From assembly GCF_013167215.1 (NCBI RefSeq), contig NZ_JABJWY010000034.1, forward strand, positions 868,001 through 932,000: a DNA stretch of 64,000 nucleotides, written 5' to 3'. The notes under the pieces were generated by a model that was not told the DNA's origin, did not search any database, and saw only the letters and a program-made list of their open reading frames with translations. Made by a program: the position numbers and the translations under genes. Below are positions 30,789 through 39,927 of the stretch, piece after piece; the first letter of the stretch is position 1, and each line of letters opens with the position of its first letter. Source of the DNA: Sphingobacterium prati (GTDB lineage Bacteria > Bacteroidota > Bacteroidia > Sphingobacteriales > Sphingobacteriaceae).

Positions 30789-33700
30789 TTACAATTTACG
30801 TTTTACTTCTACTTGTTCGTAAGCCTCTACAATATCCCCGACCTGAATATCGTTGAAACGGTCAATATTCAAACCACACTCGTAACCTTGTGCAACCTCT
30901 TTCACGTCGTCTTTAAAACGTTTCAGGGATGCCAATCTACCTGTATGGATAACAACGCCGTCTCTGATTATGCGGATATCATTATTTCTATTGATTTTAC
31001 CTTCTCTAACCATACATCCTGCAATGGTACCCACTTTAGAAATTTTGAATGTTTCTCTGATTTCAACCTCAGCAACAATTTTCTCTTCAAATTTCGGTGC
31101 CAACATACCTTCCATCGCAGATTTGATCTCTTCGATTGCATCATAGATGATAGAATATAAACGGACGTCGATTTGTTCATTCTCAGCAAGTTTACGTGCA
31201 TTTTGTGTTGGACGAACTTGGAAACCGATAATGATCGCATCAGAAGCCGAAGCCAATAATACATCTGACTCAGAGATCGCACCTACTGATTTATGGATAA
31301 TATTTACTTGGATTTCATCCGTTGACAATTTCAATAATGAATCTGATAAGGCTTCAATCGAACCATCCACATCACCTTTCACGATAATATTAAGCTCCTT
31401 AAAGTTACCGATAGCCAAACGACGACCGATCTCATCCAAGGTAATATGTTTCGTTGCACGCATACCTTGTTCACGTTGTAACTGTAGGCGTTTGTTTGCG
31501 ACAGTTCTAGCTTCAGACTCACTTTCAAGAACATAAAGCTTATCCCCTGCTGTAGGTGCTCCGGCCATACCCAATATCTGTACCGGTACCGAAGGACCAG
31601 CCTCCTTAACGCGTTCACCTCTTTCATTGGTCAAGGCTTTCACCTTACCTGAATGAGAACCCGCCAAAATTGGATCTCCAACACGAAGTGTACCACCTTG
31701 GATTAACACTGTAGTTACGATACCACGACCTTTATCCAAGGCTGCTTCAATCACCGAACCAACAGCACGTTTTTTAGGATCCGCTTTTAAATCCAACATT
31801 TCAGCTTCTAAAAGAACTTTTTCTAAGAGAAGATCAACGTTTTCTCCAGTTTTTGCAGAAATCTCTTGTGCTTGGAATTTACCGCCCCAATCTTCAACTA
31901 AGATATTCATTGCAGAAAGCTGTTCACGGATTCTATCCGGATTTGCACCAGGTTTATCCACCTTAGTAAAGGCAAATACAATTGGTACGCCAGCTGCTTG
32001 AGCGTGATTGATCGCTTCTTTTGTTTGTGGCATGACTGCGTCGTCCGCCGCAATAACGATAATGACGATATCTGTTACTTTCGCACCACGTGCACGCATT
32101 GCCGTAAAGGCTTCGTGACCTGGTGTATCTAAAAATGTAATCTTACGATCATCATCCAACTTCACGGCATAAGCACCGATATGTTGTGTGATACCACCAG
32201 CCTCGCCAGACGTAACGTTGGCTTTACGGATATAATCCAACAAAGATGTCTTACCGTGGTCAACGTGTCCCATCACTGTAACAATTGGCGCTCTAGGCAC
32301 CAAATTCGCCTCAGTATCCGCTTCTTCCAGTTCCGCAGTTTCCTCATCTTCAGGTTTAATAAATTCAACTTGATAGCCAAATTCATCTGCTACAATAGTC
32401 AAAGTCTCTGCATCAAGGCGTTGATTGATGGACACAAACATCCCTAAGCTCATACATGTAGCGATAATCTGGGTAACCTGAACGTCCATTAAATTTGCCA
32501 GCTCATTCGCCGTAACAAATTCTGTGACGCGCAATACCTTTGCCATCAATTCTTGCTCCATTGCTGCTTCTTCGGCATGTTGCGCAACATCATCACGTTT
32601 TTGACGTCTTAATTTCGCACGTTGTGCAAATTTACCAGATTTACCAGCACCACTTAAGCGGGCAAGTGTTGCTTTGATTTGATCTTGGATTTCTTTTTCA
32701 GAAGGCTCCTCTTTATTTTCAACAGGTCTTCCTTTTCCTCTATTATCAAAACGGCCATGTTGAGGTCTTGCACCTCCTTGTCCCGGTCTAGCTGGATGTT
32801 GGTTGTTTCCACCTTGTCCTGGTCTACCCGGATGCTGGTTGTTTTGTCCCGGACGGTTGTTCGGATTATTGTTGTTTCCTTGATTGCCACCTCTGTTTCC
32901 TTGTTGGTCACGATTGTGGTTATTATTTCCATCACGGGGGCCACGATTTTGGTTGTTATGACCTTGACCTTGTCCCGCATTCGGATTTACTGGACCATTT
33001 GGATTCGTGCGTTTCCGCTTACGTTTCTCATTATTTCCAGCATTTGAAGATGATGCCACAGGTTTGTGGGAAGGTCTTGCAGAAGGCAATTCAATCTTAC
33101 CAATTACTTTAGGACCTGTCAATCTTTCTGCACGTGCAGAAATGATATCGTCTCCTTCTTTTTTCACAGGCTCCACTTTTGGAGTTACTGGTACAGCAGC
33201 TTTAGGCGCTGTTTCGTCTTTTTTCTTTTCTTCTACCTTCACAGGTTCGGTTTTTGTCTCTACAACCGGAGTTGCTTTTACTTCAGTTTTATCTACTTCA
33301 GGTTTAGGAGCTTCTGCCTTAGGTGTCACGACTTCGGTTTTTTGCTCAATAACCTTTGGTTCTTCTTTTTTAGGCTCGACGACTGGCTCTCTGACTTCAG
33401 CCCCTTTATTCTCGATCACTTTATCTACCACTTTAGGCTCCGCAGGTAAGTCATTCGCTACTTTAGGCTCCTGCTTATTAGGTTCCTCTTTTTTAACCTT
33501 GTTTCCCCCTCTATTTAGGGCATCAAGATCTATTTTGCCTACCACTTTCATTCCTCCTTGATGAACAGGTTCATCTGCTTTGGCAGGAGCGGATTCTTTG
33601 GCAGATGGGATTTCTACCGTATTTTTAACCAAAATCTCCTTTGGTTCTTCATGTTCTTCAAAATCCTCATTTCTAGATGACTCTTTAGGAGAAGCGGACG

Positions 33701-33932
33701 GCGACTCTTCACGACGAATTTTGCCAATAACAATTTGTTTAGCTTCATCTTTCAGTGATTTGTCTCCCTGAAACTCTTTTAACAGCACACCATACATCTC
33801 TCCGCTCAATTTAGTGTTAGGCTTTGCTTCTACATCATATCCTTTTTTCACTAAACATTCTACGGCAGTATGTATCCCGATGTTGAGTTCCTTTGCTGCT
33901 TTAAGCAAGTTTGTTCCTTTTCCTTCAGTCAT
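30789..33932 (-). CDS. infB: Translation initiation factor IF-2
   Basis: A 1047-residue GTPase that brings fMet-tRNA to the ribosome. The start has an IF2_N motif (L-L-K-A-A-K-E-L-N-I-G). About 100-430 is a long low-complexity region of Lys/Glu/Pro/Val repeats then Asn/Gly/Gln/Arg-rich segments. A second IF2_N follows, then the G domain (G-H-V-D-H-G-K-T-S, D-T-P-G-H-E-A-F, T-K-V-D-K) and domains II-IV. The long disordered region is usual in Bacteroidota. Its gene follows nusA by 103 bases containing a terminator and a consensus promoter. Confidence 0.97.
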   Translation of the reverse strand: MTEGKGTNLLKAAKELNIGIHTAVECLVKKGYDVEAKPNTKLSGEMYGVLLKEFQGDKSLKDEAKQIVIGKIRREESPSASPKESSRNEDFEEHEEPKEILVKNTVEIPSAKESAPAKADEPVHQGGMKVVGKIDLDALNRGGNKVKKEEPNKQEPKVANDLPAEPKVVDKVIENKGAEVREPVVEPKKEEPKVIEQKTEVVTPKAEAPKPEVDKTEVKATPVVETKTEPVKVEEKKKDETAPKAAVPVTPKVEPVKKEGDDIISARAERLTGPKVIGKIELPSARPSHKPVASSSNAGNNEKRKRKRTNPNGPVNPNAGQGQGHNNQNRGPRDGNNNHNRDQQGNRGGNQGNNNNPNNRPGQNNQHPGRPGQGGNNQHPARPGQGGARPQHGRFDNRGKGRPVENKEEPSEKEIQDQIKATLARLSGAGKSGKFAQRAKLRRQKRDDVAQHAEEAAMEQELMAKVLRVTEFVTANELANLMDVQVTQIIATCMSLGMFVSINQRLDAETLTIVADEFGYQVEFIKPEDEETAELEEADTEANLVPRAPIVTVMGHVDHGKTSLLDYIRKANVTSGEAGGITQHIGAYAVKLDDDRKITFLDTPGHEAFTAMRARGAKVTDIVIIVIAADDAVMPQTKEAINHAQAAGVPIVFAFTKVDKPGANPDRIREQLSAMNILVEDWGGKFQAQEISAKTGENVDLLLEKVLLEAEMLDLKADPKKRAVGSVIEAALDKGRGIVTTVLIQGGTLRVGDPILAGSHSGKVKALTNERGERVKEAGPSVPVQILGMAGAPTAGDKLYVLESESEARTVANKRLQLQREQGMRATKHITLDEIGRRLAIGNFKELNIIVKGDVDGSIEALSDSLLKLSTDEIQVNIIHKSVGAISESDVLLASASDAIIIGFQVRPTQNARKLAENEQIDVRLYSIIYDAIEEIKSAMEGMLAPKFEEKIVAEVEIRETFKISKVGTIAGCMVREGKINRNNDIRIIRDGVVIHTGRLASLKRFKDDVKEVAQGYECGLNIDRFNDIQVGDIVEAYEQVEVKRKL
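32776..32847. repeat. Two tandem 36-bp units inside infB
   Basis: Units 32776-32811 and 32812-32847 encode N-N-Q-H-P-(G/A)-R-P-G-Q-G-G in the disordered region of IF-2, with mainly synonymous differences. Length variation between strains would be expected. Confidence 0.7.
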
Positions 33933-33961
33933 CTATAATATAAACTATTTTAATATAATTA

Positions 33962-33992
33962 CAAAAATATGTTTTTTTCCATCCATAAACAA
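33962..33992 (-). promoter_or_regulatory. infB promoter
   Basis: TTG (33990-33992), exactly 20 bases, TATTTTTG (33962-33969) on the minus strand, 29 bases before the infB ATG and after the nusA terminator. Confidence 0.7.
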
Positions 33993-34013
33993 TTTATTCC
34001 GAACGTTAGATAG

Positions 34014-34054
34014 AAAAAAATTAGCAAGCTGAATTTTATTCAAATTCAGCCTGC
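34014..34054 (-). terminator. Terminator built over the nusA stop codon
   Basis: On the minus strand GCAGGCTGAATTT (34042-34054) pairs with AAATTCAGCTTGC (34024-34036) through 13 pairs including one G-U; TAA and seven U follow (34014-34020). The left arm is the last nusA codons and the stop codon lies at the loop. NusA itself acts at hairpin terminators, so self-regulation is conceivable. Confidence 0.75.
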
Positions 34055-35277
34055 AATATGCGTACGATATCACGGATGGTGTCTTCTTCCAAATCGGTAC
34101 GTCTAACCAGCTCTTCTTCACTGAGTGATAGTACAGATTTTGCAGAGTCCAAGCCAACACGTTTCAATTCGTCAATAACCCAGCTTTCAATTTCGTCGCT
34201 GAATTCCTCGATATCCACATCCTCATCAAATTCATCATTCTCTCTGTAAACATCAATCTCGTAACCAGTCAGTTTGCCGGCCAATTTAATATTGTGTCCA
34301 CCACGACCGATTGCCAAAGAAACCTGATCCGATTTTAAATATACAGCAGCAGTTTTATTTTCCTCATCAATCTTAATCGAGCTAATGCGGGCAGGGCTCA
34401 ATGCACGGGCGATATACAGGGAATGATTTGTCGTAAAATTGATCACGTCAATGTTTTCATTACGCAATTCACGCACAATACCATGAATACGAGATCCCTT
34501 CATACCCACACATGCACCAACGGGATCAATACGGTCATCATAAGATTCCACAGCCACTTTAGCGCGCTCACCAGGTTCGCGGACAATTTTCTTAATGGTA
34601 ATCAGACCATCAAAAATCTCAGGTACTTCCAGTTCAAATAAACGTTGTAAAAACGCTGGGGCTGTACGTGAAATAATAATTTTAGGATTGTTGTTCATCA
34701 TATCGACCTTGTGAACAACAGCACGAATACCATCACCTTTTTTGAAATAATCCGCTGGGATTTGTTCAGATTTAGGTAAGATCAATTCATTACCATCCTC
34801 GTCCAATACCAAGATTTCTTTCTTCCAGATTTGATAAACCTCACCGATGACCAACTCACCTTCTCTATCTTTATATTTTTTAAAGACTTCGTCTTTTTCC
34901 AACTCTAATACTTTCGACACCAGTGTTTGACGAGCAGCTAAAATAGCACGACGTCCAAAGCTTTCTAATGTGATCTGTTCGATAAAATCATCCCCTACTT
35001 CCAAGTCCTCATCGTGTTTTCTTGCTTCTGCCAACTCAATTTCGAGATCATCATCCTCAGAAAATTCATCTTCAACAACGACACGCGTTCTCCAAATCTC
35101 TAAATCCCCATTATCTGGATTCACGATAACATCCACATTTTCATCCGTACCGAAACGACGACGGATCATACTACGAAAAACCTCTTCTAATACTGTAATG
35201 ACCGTAGGTCTATCGATATTCTTAAACTCCTTAAACTCCTGAAAAGAGTCTATCAGATTGATGTTGCTGTTACTCAT
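34036..35277 (-). CDS. nusA: Transcription termination/antitermination factor NusA
   Basis: A 413-residue RNA polymerase-binding factor: N-terminal domain (to about 130), S1 domain (about 130-200), KH domains with G-A-C-V-G-M-K-G-S-R-I and S-L-A-I-G-R-G-G-H-N-I-K-L-A, then an acidic linker and a short helix-hairpin-helix tail. It lacks the two long acidic repeats of Escherichia coli NusA, normal for Bacteroidota. It follows rimP by 5 bases. A terminator hairpin includes its stop codon. Confidence 0.96.
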   Translation of the reverse strand: MSNSNINLIDSFQEFKEFKNIDRPTVITVLEEVFRSMIRRRFGTDENVDVIVNPDNGDLEIWRTRVVVEDEFSEDDDLEIELAEARKHDEDLEVGDDFIEQITLESFGRRAILAARQTLVSKVLELEKDEVFKKYKDREGELVIGEVYQIWKKEILVLDEDGNELILPKSEQIPADYFKKGDGIRAVVHKVDMMNNNPKIIISRTAPAFLQRLFELEVPEIFDGLITIKKIVREPGERAKVAVESYDDRIDPVGACVGMKGSRIHGIVRELRNENIDVINFTTNHSLYIARALSPARISSIKIDEENKTAAVYLKSDQVSLAIGRGGHNIKLAGKLTGYEIDVYRENDEFDEDVDIEEFSDEIESWVIDELKRVGLDSAKSVLSLSEEELVRRTDLEEDTIRDIVRILQAEFE

Positions 35278-35282
35278 TATTT

Positions 35283-35747
35283 TTAAAATGAAATTACCAC
35301 TTTTGTTGCTTTTATTTGATCAAAAGGAAGTTCTTTTTCCACCTCTTGCGCTTTTTTACCTTTTTCTTTTACTTTTTGAAGAATGTTAATCTTGGTTGCG
35401 TCTACCGTCAATAAAGTTCCCTCAATTTTTGTATTATCGTGCAACTTGACCTGTACAGTACGACCTATATTTTTTTGATATTGCCGATTATTGACAAAAT
35501 TTGAATCTATACCAGGAGATGAAACTTCCAAACGATAAGCATTATCGATCACATTTTCTTCTTCTAAATGGAAACCGACATGACGACTCACTTGTGCACA
35601 ATCATCAATATTAACACCGTTATCCCCATCTAAGAGAATTTCCAAAATCTTATTTGGAAGCATCTTTACACTAACAATAAACAAATCCTCGCGATCTGCT
35701 ATTTTTTCTTCTATAAGTTCGATAACTCTTTTTTCTACATCTTGCAT
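35283..35747 (-). CDS. rimP: Ribosome maturation factor RimP
   Basis: A 154-residue protein needed for 30S subunit maturation: N-terminal alpha/beta domain with I-L-L-D-G-D-N-G-V-N-I-D-D-C and R-L-E-V-S-S-P-G-I-D, then a small SH3-like barrel. First gene of the rimP-nusA unit. The S24-gene terminator (35783-35808) lies just upstream, so it has its own promoter, although no perfect -7 box is visible (TAATTTAG is the nearest match). Confidence 0.94.
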   Translation of the reverse strand: MQDVEKRVIELIEEKIADREDLFIVSVKMLPNKILEILLDGDNGVNIDDCAQVSRHVGFHLEEENVIDNAYRLEVSSPGIDSNFVNNRQYQKNIGRTVQVKLHDNTKIEGTLLTVDATKINILQKVKEKGKKAQEVEKELPFDQIKATKVVISF

Positions 35748-35782
35748 TGTTCTGCTGCCTAGAATGCTAAATTAATTGTATT

Positions 35783-35808
35783 AAAAAAAGGGGGCAATAC
35801 GAGCCCCC
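35783..35808 (-). terminator. Terminator of the S24 regulator gene
   Basis: On the minus strand GGGGGC (35803-35808), seven-base loop, GCCCCC (35790-35795), then seven U (35783-35789). Confidence 0.9.
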
Positions 35809-35886
35809 TTCCTTTCAGATATGCAAATATAGTATTTTATAAAATAAAAAACAAATATCCCATCTACAGCAGCACTATTTTTTCTA

Positions 35887-36663
35887 TTATTTTGAATTAT
35901 CAACGACTGCATTAATTGTCTTTTGCATCTGAGCCATCATGCTGGTCAATGTTTCCATCGTCGGTTCAGGAGTTGGTTCCGGCAGTTGGGTGCTAATAAA
36001 AGCTTTCGCCTTCCATACCTCAAGAATATCAGGAGTCTCAACCCAGTATGGTTCGTAAGTTTTATTATCAGAAACAAGCTTTAAACCTTTATCTTCTTTA
36101 AATTTAAATGCAATCCGCTTATAAACCACCCCCTCCTCTCGAGACACGACTACATAAGTATGCCCTGGTTTTATATCATGCCAATTTTCGACATATTCCG
36201 CTACAATAATAGATCCAGATGGCAGGGGCAACATCGAATCTCCTTTAATCTCAAATGCCCGAAAAGTCCCCTGACCAAACATTGGTAGCGAAAATTTTGG
36301 AAGCTCGGCCACATACTCGGGATCACCATATCCATTTAAATAACCCGCACTTGCTTTAATGGGCACGAGCTCAATGTTTTCACGATCATTCCCGTCAACA
36401 GTTACACTCAATACCCGAAGGTTCGAAGCATTGCTTTTAGGTATAGGCTTCCATTTATCATCAATCACATCATTCGCCAACTCATCCATGGTTAACCCAT
36501 AAAACTCGGCAATTTTTTTTAGCAATTCATATTTAGGTTCCGCTCTATCCTCTTCATAAGCACCGACAGAAGCTCGCTTAATCCCCATAATATCAGCAAA
36601 TTGCTGCTGCGTAATTTTCTTTCCTTTTCGAAGGAATTTCAAGTTGGATGAAATATTTGACAT
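35887..36663 (-). CDS. XRE/S24 LexA-like transcriptional regulator
   Basis: A 258-residue repressor-type protein. Residues about 5-65 are an XRE helix-turn-helix (Q-Q-Q-F-A-D-I-M-G-I-K-R-A-S-V-G-A-Y-E). The C-terminal half is an S24 peptidase domain with the catalytic Ser in G-D-S-M-L-P and Lys in V-V-Y-K-R-I; A-S-A-G-Y-L-N-G-Y-G contains an Ala-Gly that could be the autocleavage site. This points to a DNA-damage-responsive repressor. The start at 36663 is ATG; 12 bases upstream an in-frame TTG exists. TATTTTTG (36673-36680) precedes it. It is divergent from a degenerate GIY-YIG gene. Confidence 0.92.
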   Translation of the reverse strand: MSNISSNLKFLRKGKKITQQQFADIMGIKRASVGAYEEDRAEPKYELLKKIAEFYGLTMDELANDVIDDKWKPIPKSNASNLRVLSVTVDGNDRENIELVPIKASAGYLNGYGDPEYVAELPKFSLPMFGQGTFRAFEIKGDSMLPLPSGSIIVAEYVENWHDIKPGHTYVVVSREEGVVYKRIAFKFKEDKGLKLVSDNKTYEPYWVETPDILEVWKAKAFISTQLPEPTPEPTMETLTSMMAQMQKTINAVVDNSK

Positions 36664-36672
36664 ATTATTTTT

Positions 36673-36680
36673 CAAAAATA
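36673..36680 (-). promoter_or_regulatory. -7 box of the S24 regulator gene
   Basis: TATTTTTG on the minus strand, 9 bases before the ATG; no strong -33 element. Confidence 0.45.
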
Positions 36681-36706
36681 TTTTGCAAAAACTAAATTTA
36701 TTAGTA

Positions 36707-36721
36707 TTATTGTGCCAATAA
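36707..36721. promoter_or_regulatory. Possible operator between the S24 and GIY-YIG-like genes
   Basis: TTATTG (36707-36712), TGC, CAATAA (36716-36721): perfect 6-bp arms in the middle of the 99-base divergent gap. S24/XRE repressors bind such palindromes and often repress themselves and a neighbour. Confidence 0.45.
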
Positions 36722-36762
36722 AATTAGTAAATAAAATTTAAACATCCAAATAATTTAGCATT

Positions 36763-37086
36763 ATGAGCAATTTTATTGTATATATATTAACTGACAACAA
36801 CAGAAGACACTTTGAAATCAACTTCACCTCCAATATATTGAGCACTGTATTGGAACTCCAGCAGACCAATAGCTTTATTTTCCAACAGGGCGCCAATTTA
36901 AATAGAATTATTTATTCTGAAGCCTTTACGGAATTGTCCTGCGCTAAAAAAAGAATGAACGAATTACAGCATTTTACACATATGCAAATCGAGCGAATTA
37001 TTCGTAAAAATAATCCAAACTGGAATAACCTATACCCGCAACAACAGCAGTCTTACATCAAAAGAAACAGCAGTTATGCAGCCTAA
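36763..37086 (+). CDS. Degenerate GIY-YIG domain protein
   Basis: A 107-residue protein whose layout follows small Bacteroidota GIY-YIG proteins: F-I-V-Y-I-L-T-D-N-N at the start (GIY strand), I-I-Y-S-E-A-F in the middle (catalytic Glu region) and K-K-R-M-N-E-L-Q-H-F then N-P-N-W-N-N-L at the end. The Y-I-G-V-T segment is replaced by F-E-I-N-F-T and the catalytic Arg that follows is missing, so nuclease activity is unlikely. The pairing with a LexA-like repressor suggests SOS-type control. Assignment rests on motif order and is moderately sure. Confidence 0.65.
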   Translation: MSNFIVYILTDNNRRHFEINFTSNILSTVLELQQTNSFIFQQGANLNRIIYSEAFTELSCAKKRMNELQHFTHMQIERIIRKNNPNWNNLYPQQQQSYIKRNSSYAA

Positions 37087-37097
37087 TAAAATATAAT

Positions 37098-37128
37098 AAA
37101 AAAAGCTACCTAATATTCATTAGATAGC
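37098..37128 (-). terminator. Terminator of the PBP1A gene
   Basis: On the minus strand GCTATCTAAT (37119-37128), loop, ATTAGGTAGC (37105-37114) with one G-U pair, then seven U (37098-37104). Confidence 0.75.
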
Positions 37129-37178
37129 ATTTATCTTAAATCCAAAACAGGATAAACTGTTAACCAACTTTACGCAAA

Positions 37179-39551
37179 CTACAGATTCTCCGATGTACCC
37201 AAATTTTCGCTGACACCGTCCTCATTTTGGTTGCGTTCCGCATTTCCCTCTGTCGATTCTTCCTCAGGTCCAATAAAATCTTCATCCATTTGCTCCTCAA
37301 CACTTGTCGAATCGCTCTGTTCTGGTTCAGGATCACTATAACGCGGGGTTTCACATTTGTAGGATTTTGTAATTTCAACGGTAGGTTCGGGGAACTTACC
37401 CTGCGTGTACCCCAATTGTCTATCTTTATAAACAGATTCCAAAAACACGCCAAATATAGGTAGGGCCGTACGTGAGCCTTCTCCTGTGTGTGAATTTTTG
37501 AAATGTATACTTCTTTCATCACATCCCACCCAGATTCCAGTGACCAAATCCTTTGTTACCCCCATATACCAGCCATCAACATATTCCGACGAAGTACCAG
37601 TCTTACCGCCAATTTGATTTTCATTATCAAAAAGGTCCCACTCCCATAATCCCTGCGAGGTACCTCTCGGCTCTTCCATCCCACCCCGCAACATATAAGT
37701 CATCAACCAAGCATCCTGTTTATCAACCACTTGTTTACGTTCTGCCTGAAAAGTAGCAATGACATTCCCATCATGGTCTTCAATTTTAGAAACCAGTACC
37801 GGAGTAACCCGCTCACCATGGTTCATCATCGTAGCGTAACCGTTGACCATCTCAAAGACCGATACATCATTAGGTCCCAACCCAACCGATGCTACCGGAT
37901 TAAGCCTACTCGTAATACCACAACGCTGTGCAGCATCCACAACTTTTGCTGGCGTGACCTTATCAGTCAACTGAACAGTCACTGAGTTAATAGACCGAGC
38001 CATTGCATGACGCAACGACATCTCACGGTATGAAAAATTCCAATCTGCGTTTTTCGGTTCCCACACTTCAATGGAATCCCCCTTATCAATCTTAATTGTA
38101 ACAGGCTTATCCGTAATCTTATCACAAGGTGCCATGCCCGATTCGAGGGCTGCTAAATAAACAAAAGGTTTAAATGTAGACCCTGCTTGTCGTTTCGCCT
38201 GCATCACATGATCATATTTGAAATATTGGTGGTCTATACCACCTACCCAAGCTTTAATTTCACCCGAGTAAGGATCCATCGACATCATCCCCGCATTCAA
38301 CATCATAGCATAATATTTCAGAGAATCCATCGTAGACATCTCCTTCTCGATCTTACCATTGTCCTTCCAATTATAGACCTCCATTTTTTTCTTCTTATTC
38401 AGAAAAAAATTGATACTGTCTGGACTATTCGCATATTTCTTACTCAAAAATGCATAATAAGGGGTTTTCTTAGCCAAATTCTCCAAAAAGTTCGGAAGCA
38501 CTTTTCCAGAAAGATCCCGCCAAGGTTCTTGACCTGCCCATGTATTATTTAAACGTTGCTGCAACTCAGCCATCTGCTTTGCAACAGCCTCTTCTGCATG
38601 CTTCTGTAATTTAGAATTAATGGTTGTGTAAATTTTTAAACCATCGGTGTAGATATCGTAATTATTCTCCTCCGACCATTTTTCTAACCATTTAGCAACA
38701 GCAGCTCGCAGATATGAATCCCCTCCAGCGTTCACATCTCGATTATTGGCGTTCAAAACGATCTTTTCTTTAATCAATGCATTATATTCTTCTTTTTTTA
38801 GAAAGCCACTCTTATGCATTTGACTCAATACCGTATTTTTACGATCAAATGCCTTCTCAGGATTTCTTATCGGATTATATAAGGTTGTTCCTTTCAACAT
38901 ACCAATCAAAACAGCAGCTTCATTTTGGTTCAGCTGATTAGCTCCTTTTGAAAAATATCGCTTCGCAGCGGTTTCTATACCATATGCATTATTACTAAAA
39001 GAAACCGTATTGAGATACATTTCTAAAATCTGGCTTTTACTATATCGTTGCTCTAGTTTATAAGCAGTCATCCACTCTTTAAATTTCGTAATGACCAATC
39101 CGGCAACAGGCAAACGTGTCAAAAATCCTCCTGCCTTATTATAACGAGTACGGTAAAGATTCTTTGCCAATTGCTGCGTAATCGTACTTGCCCCACGCTT
39201 ATCCCCTTTTAAGGTAGAGACTATACCTGAACCGAGTCCAAGAAAATCAACACCATTATGCTGATAGAAACGTACATCCTCCGTCGCAATAAGCGCGTTG
39301 ATAACAGTTTTAGGAATACTGTCAAAAGGAACAGGATTTCTATCCTCATCAAAATACCGTCCTATCAGTACGCTATCGGCAGTATATAACTCTGTCGAAA
39401 TATTGACACTAGGCATAATAATATCTTTTTTAGTGGGTGAATAACCAAAAAGCCACAAAAAATTGAGCTGTATGGCACAAACCAAAACAACAACAAAATA
39501 TATTGCAATAAGGAGATAACGAAGAATCCGATTCTTTATACGTCTAAACAT
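37179..39551 (-). CDS. Penicillin-binding protein 1A (bifunctional transglycosylase/transpeptidase)
   Basis: A 790-residue inner-membrane peptidoglycan synthase. A short basic start and one membrane helix (about 11-33) anchor it. The GT51 glycosyltransferase has E-D-V-R-F-Y-Q-H (catalytic Glu) and R-G-A-S-T-I-T-Q-Q-L-A-K-N. The transpeptidase has the nucleophile motif S-T-F-K, S-I-N and K-T-G-T-S. The last ~55 residues are an acidic, disordered tail rich in Glu, Ser and Asn, probably for protein contacts. Monocistronic, with a terminator at 37098-37128. Confidence 0.95.
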   Translation of the reverse strand: MFRRIKNRILRYLLIAIYFVVVLVCAIQLNFLWLFGYSPTKKDIIMPSVNISTELYTADSVLIGRYFDEDRNPVPFDSIPKTVINALIATEDVRFYQHNGVDFLGLGSGIVSTLKGDKRGASTITQQLAKNLYRTRYNKAGGFLTRLPVAGLVITKFKEWMTAYKLEQRYSKSQILEMYLNTVSFSNNAYGIETAAKRYFSKGANQLNQNEAAVLIGMLKGTTLYNPIRNPEKAFDRKNTVLSQMHKSGFLKKEEYNALIKEKIVLNANNRDVNAGGDSYLRAAVAKWLEKWSEENNYDIYTDGLKIYTTINSKLQKHAEEAVAKQMAELQQRLNNTWAGQEPWRDLSGKVLPNFLENLAKKTPYYAFLSKKYANSPDSINFFLNKKKKMEVYNWKDNGKIEKEMSTMDSLKYYAMMLNAGMMSMDPYSGEIKAWVGGIDHQYFKYDHVMQAKRQAGSTFKPFVYLAALESGMAPCDKITDKPVTIKIDKGDSIEVWEPKNADWNFSYREMSLRHAMARSINSVTVQLTDKVTPAKVVDAAQRCGITSRLNPVASVGLGPNDVSVFEMVNGYATMMNHGERVTPVLVSKIEDHDGNVIATFQAERKQVVDKQDAWLMTYMLRGGMEEPRGTSQGLWEWDLFDNENQIGGKTGTSSEYVDGWYMGVTKDLVTGIWVGCDERSIHFKNSHTGEGSRTALPIFGVFLESVYKDRQLGYTQGKFPEPTVEITKSYKCETPRYSDPEPEQSDSTSVEEQMDEDFIGPEEESTEGNAERNQNEDGVSENLGTSENL

Positions 39552-39927
39552 AAATGGAAATTTATCTTATAATCAACATATTGAATCAGCAAAAGGTTTT
39601 ACCCTCGCTCAATATGCGCCTACATGTGTTCAGGGGCTAAATATACAACTAAATACATCTCCCTAATCAACTATTTACATTTTTTAACAATAAAAAATAA
39701 GCCTTTAATTTGAACAAACTCTTTCGCGAAAAACGGTCAGTAGCAATACTGTCATACTCGATTTGCAAAATTAACATGCGAAAAAATTGAAGGAGGACTT
39801 TGTTTAGATCAATAAGTTAGCCGATGCTTCCACAAATATTATACCTACTTTTGATTTAATATCTATTTTATTTTAAAATAATAATGATATTTGTTTAAAT
39901 TTAGATGTAAACTAGTCAACTATTAGC
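39552..39927. other. Divergent intergenic region between PBP1A and rpoN
   Basis: 376 AT-rich bases without a gene. On the plus strand TACTTTTG (39846-39853) is a consensus -7 box, 74 bases before rpoN, without a matching -33. No PBP1A promoter of consensus quality, hairpin or RNA gene is apparent. Confidence 0.5.

Noticed and set aside
32776-32847. Repeats considered as a CRISPR array
   Set aside because: Two adjacent imperfect in-frame units without spacers; they encode part of IF-2.
33007-33561. Long open frame antisense to infB
   Set aside because: It mirrors the Lys/Glu/Pro-rich disordered part of IF-2; Ser/Thr/Gly/Phe-rich translation with no family match, and infB is certain.
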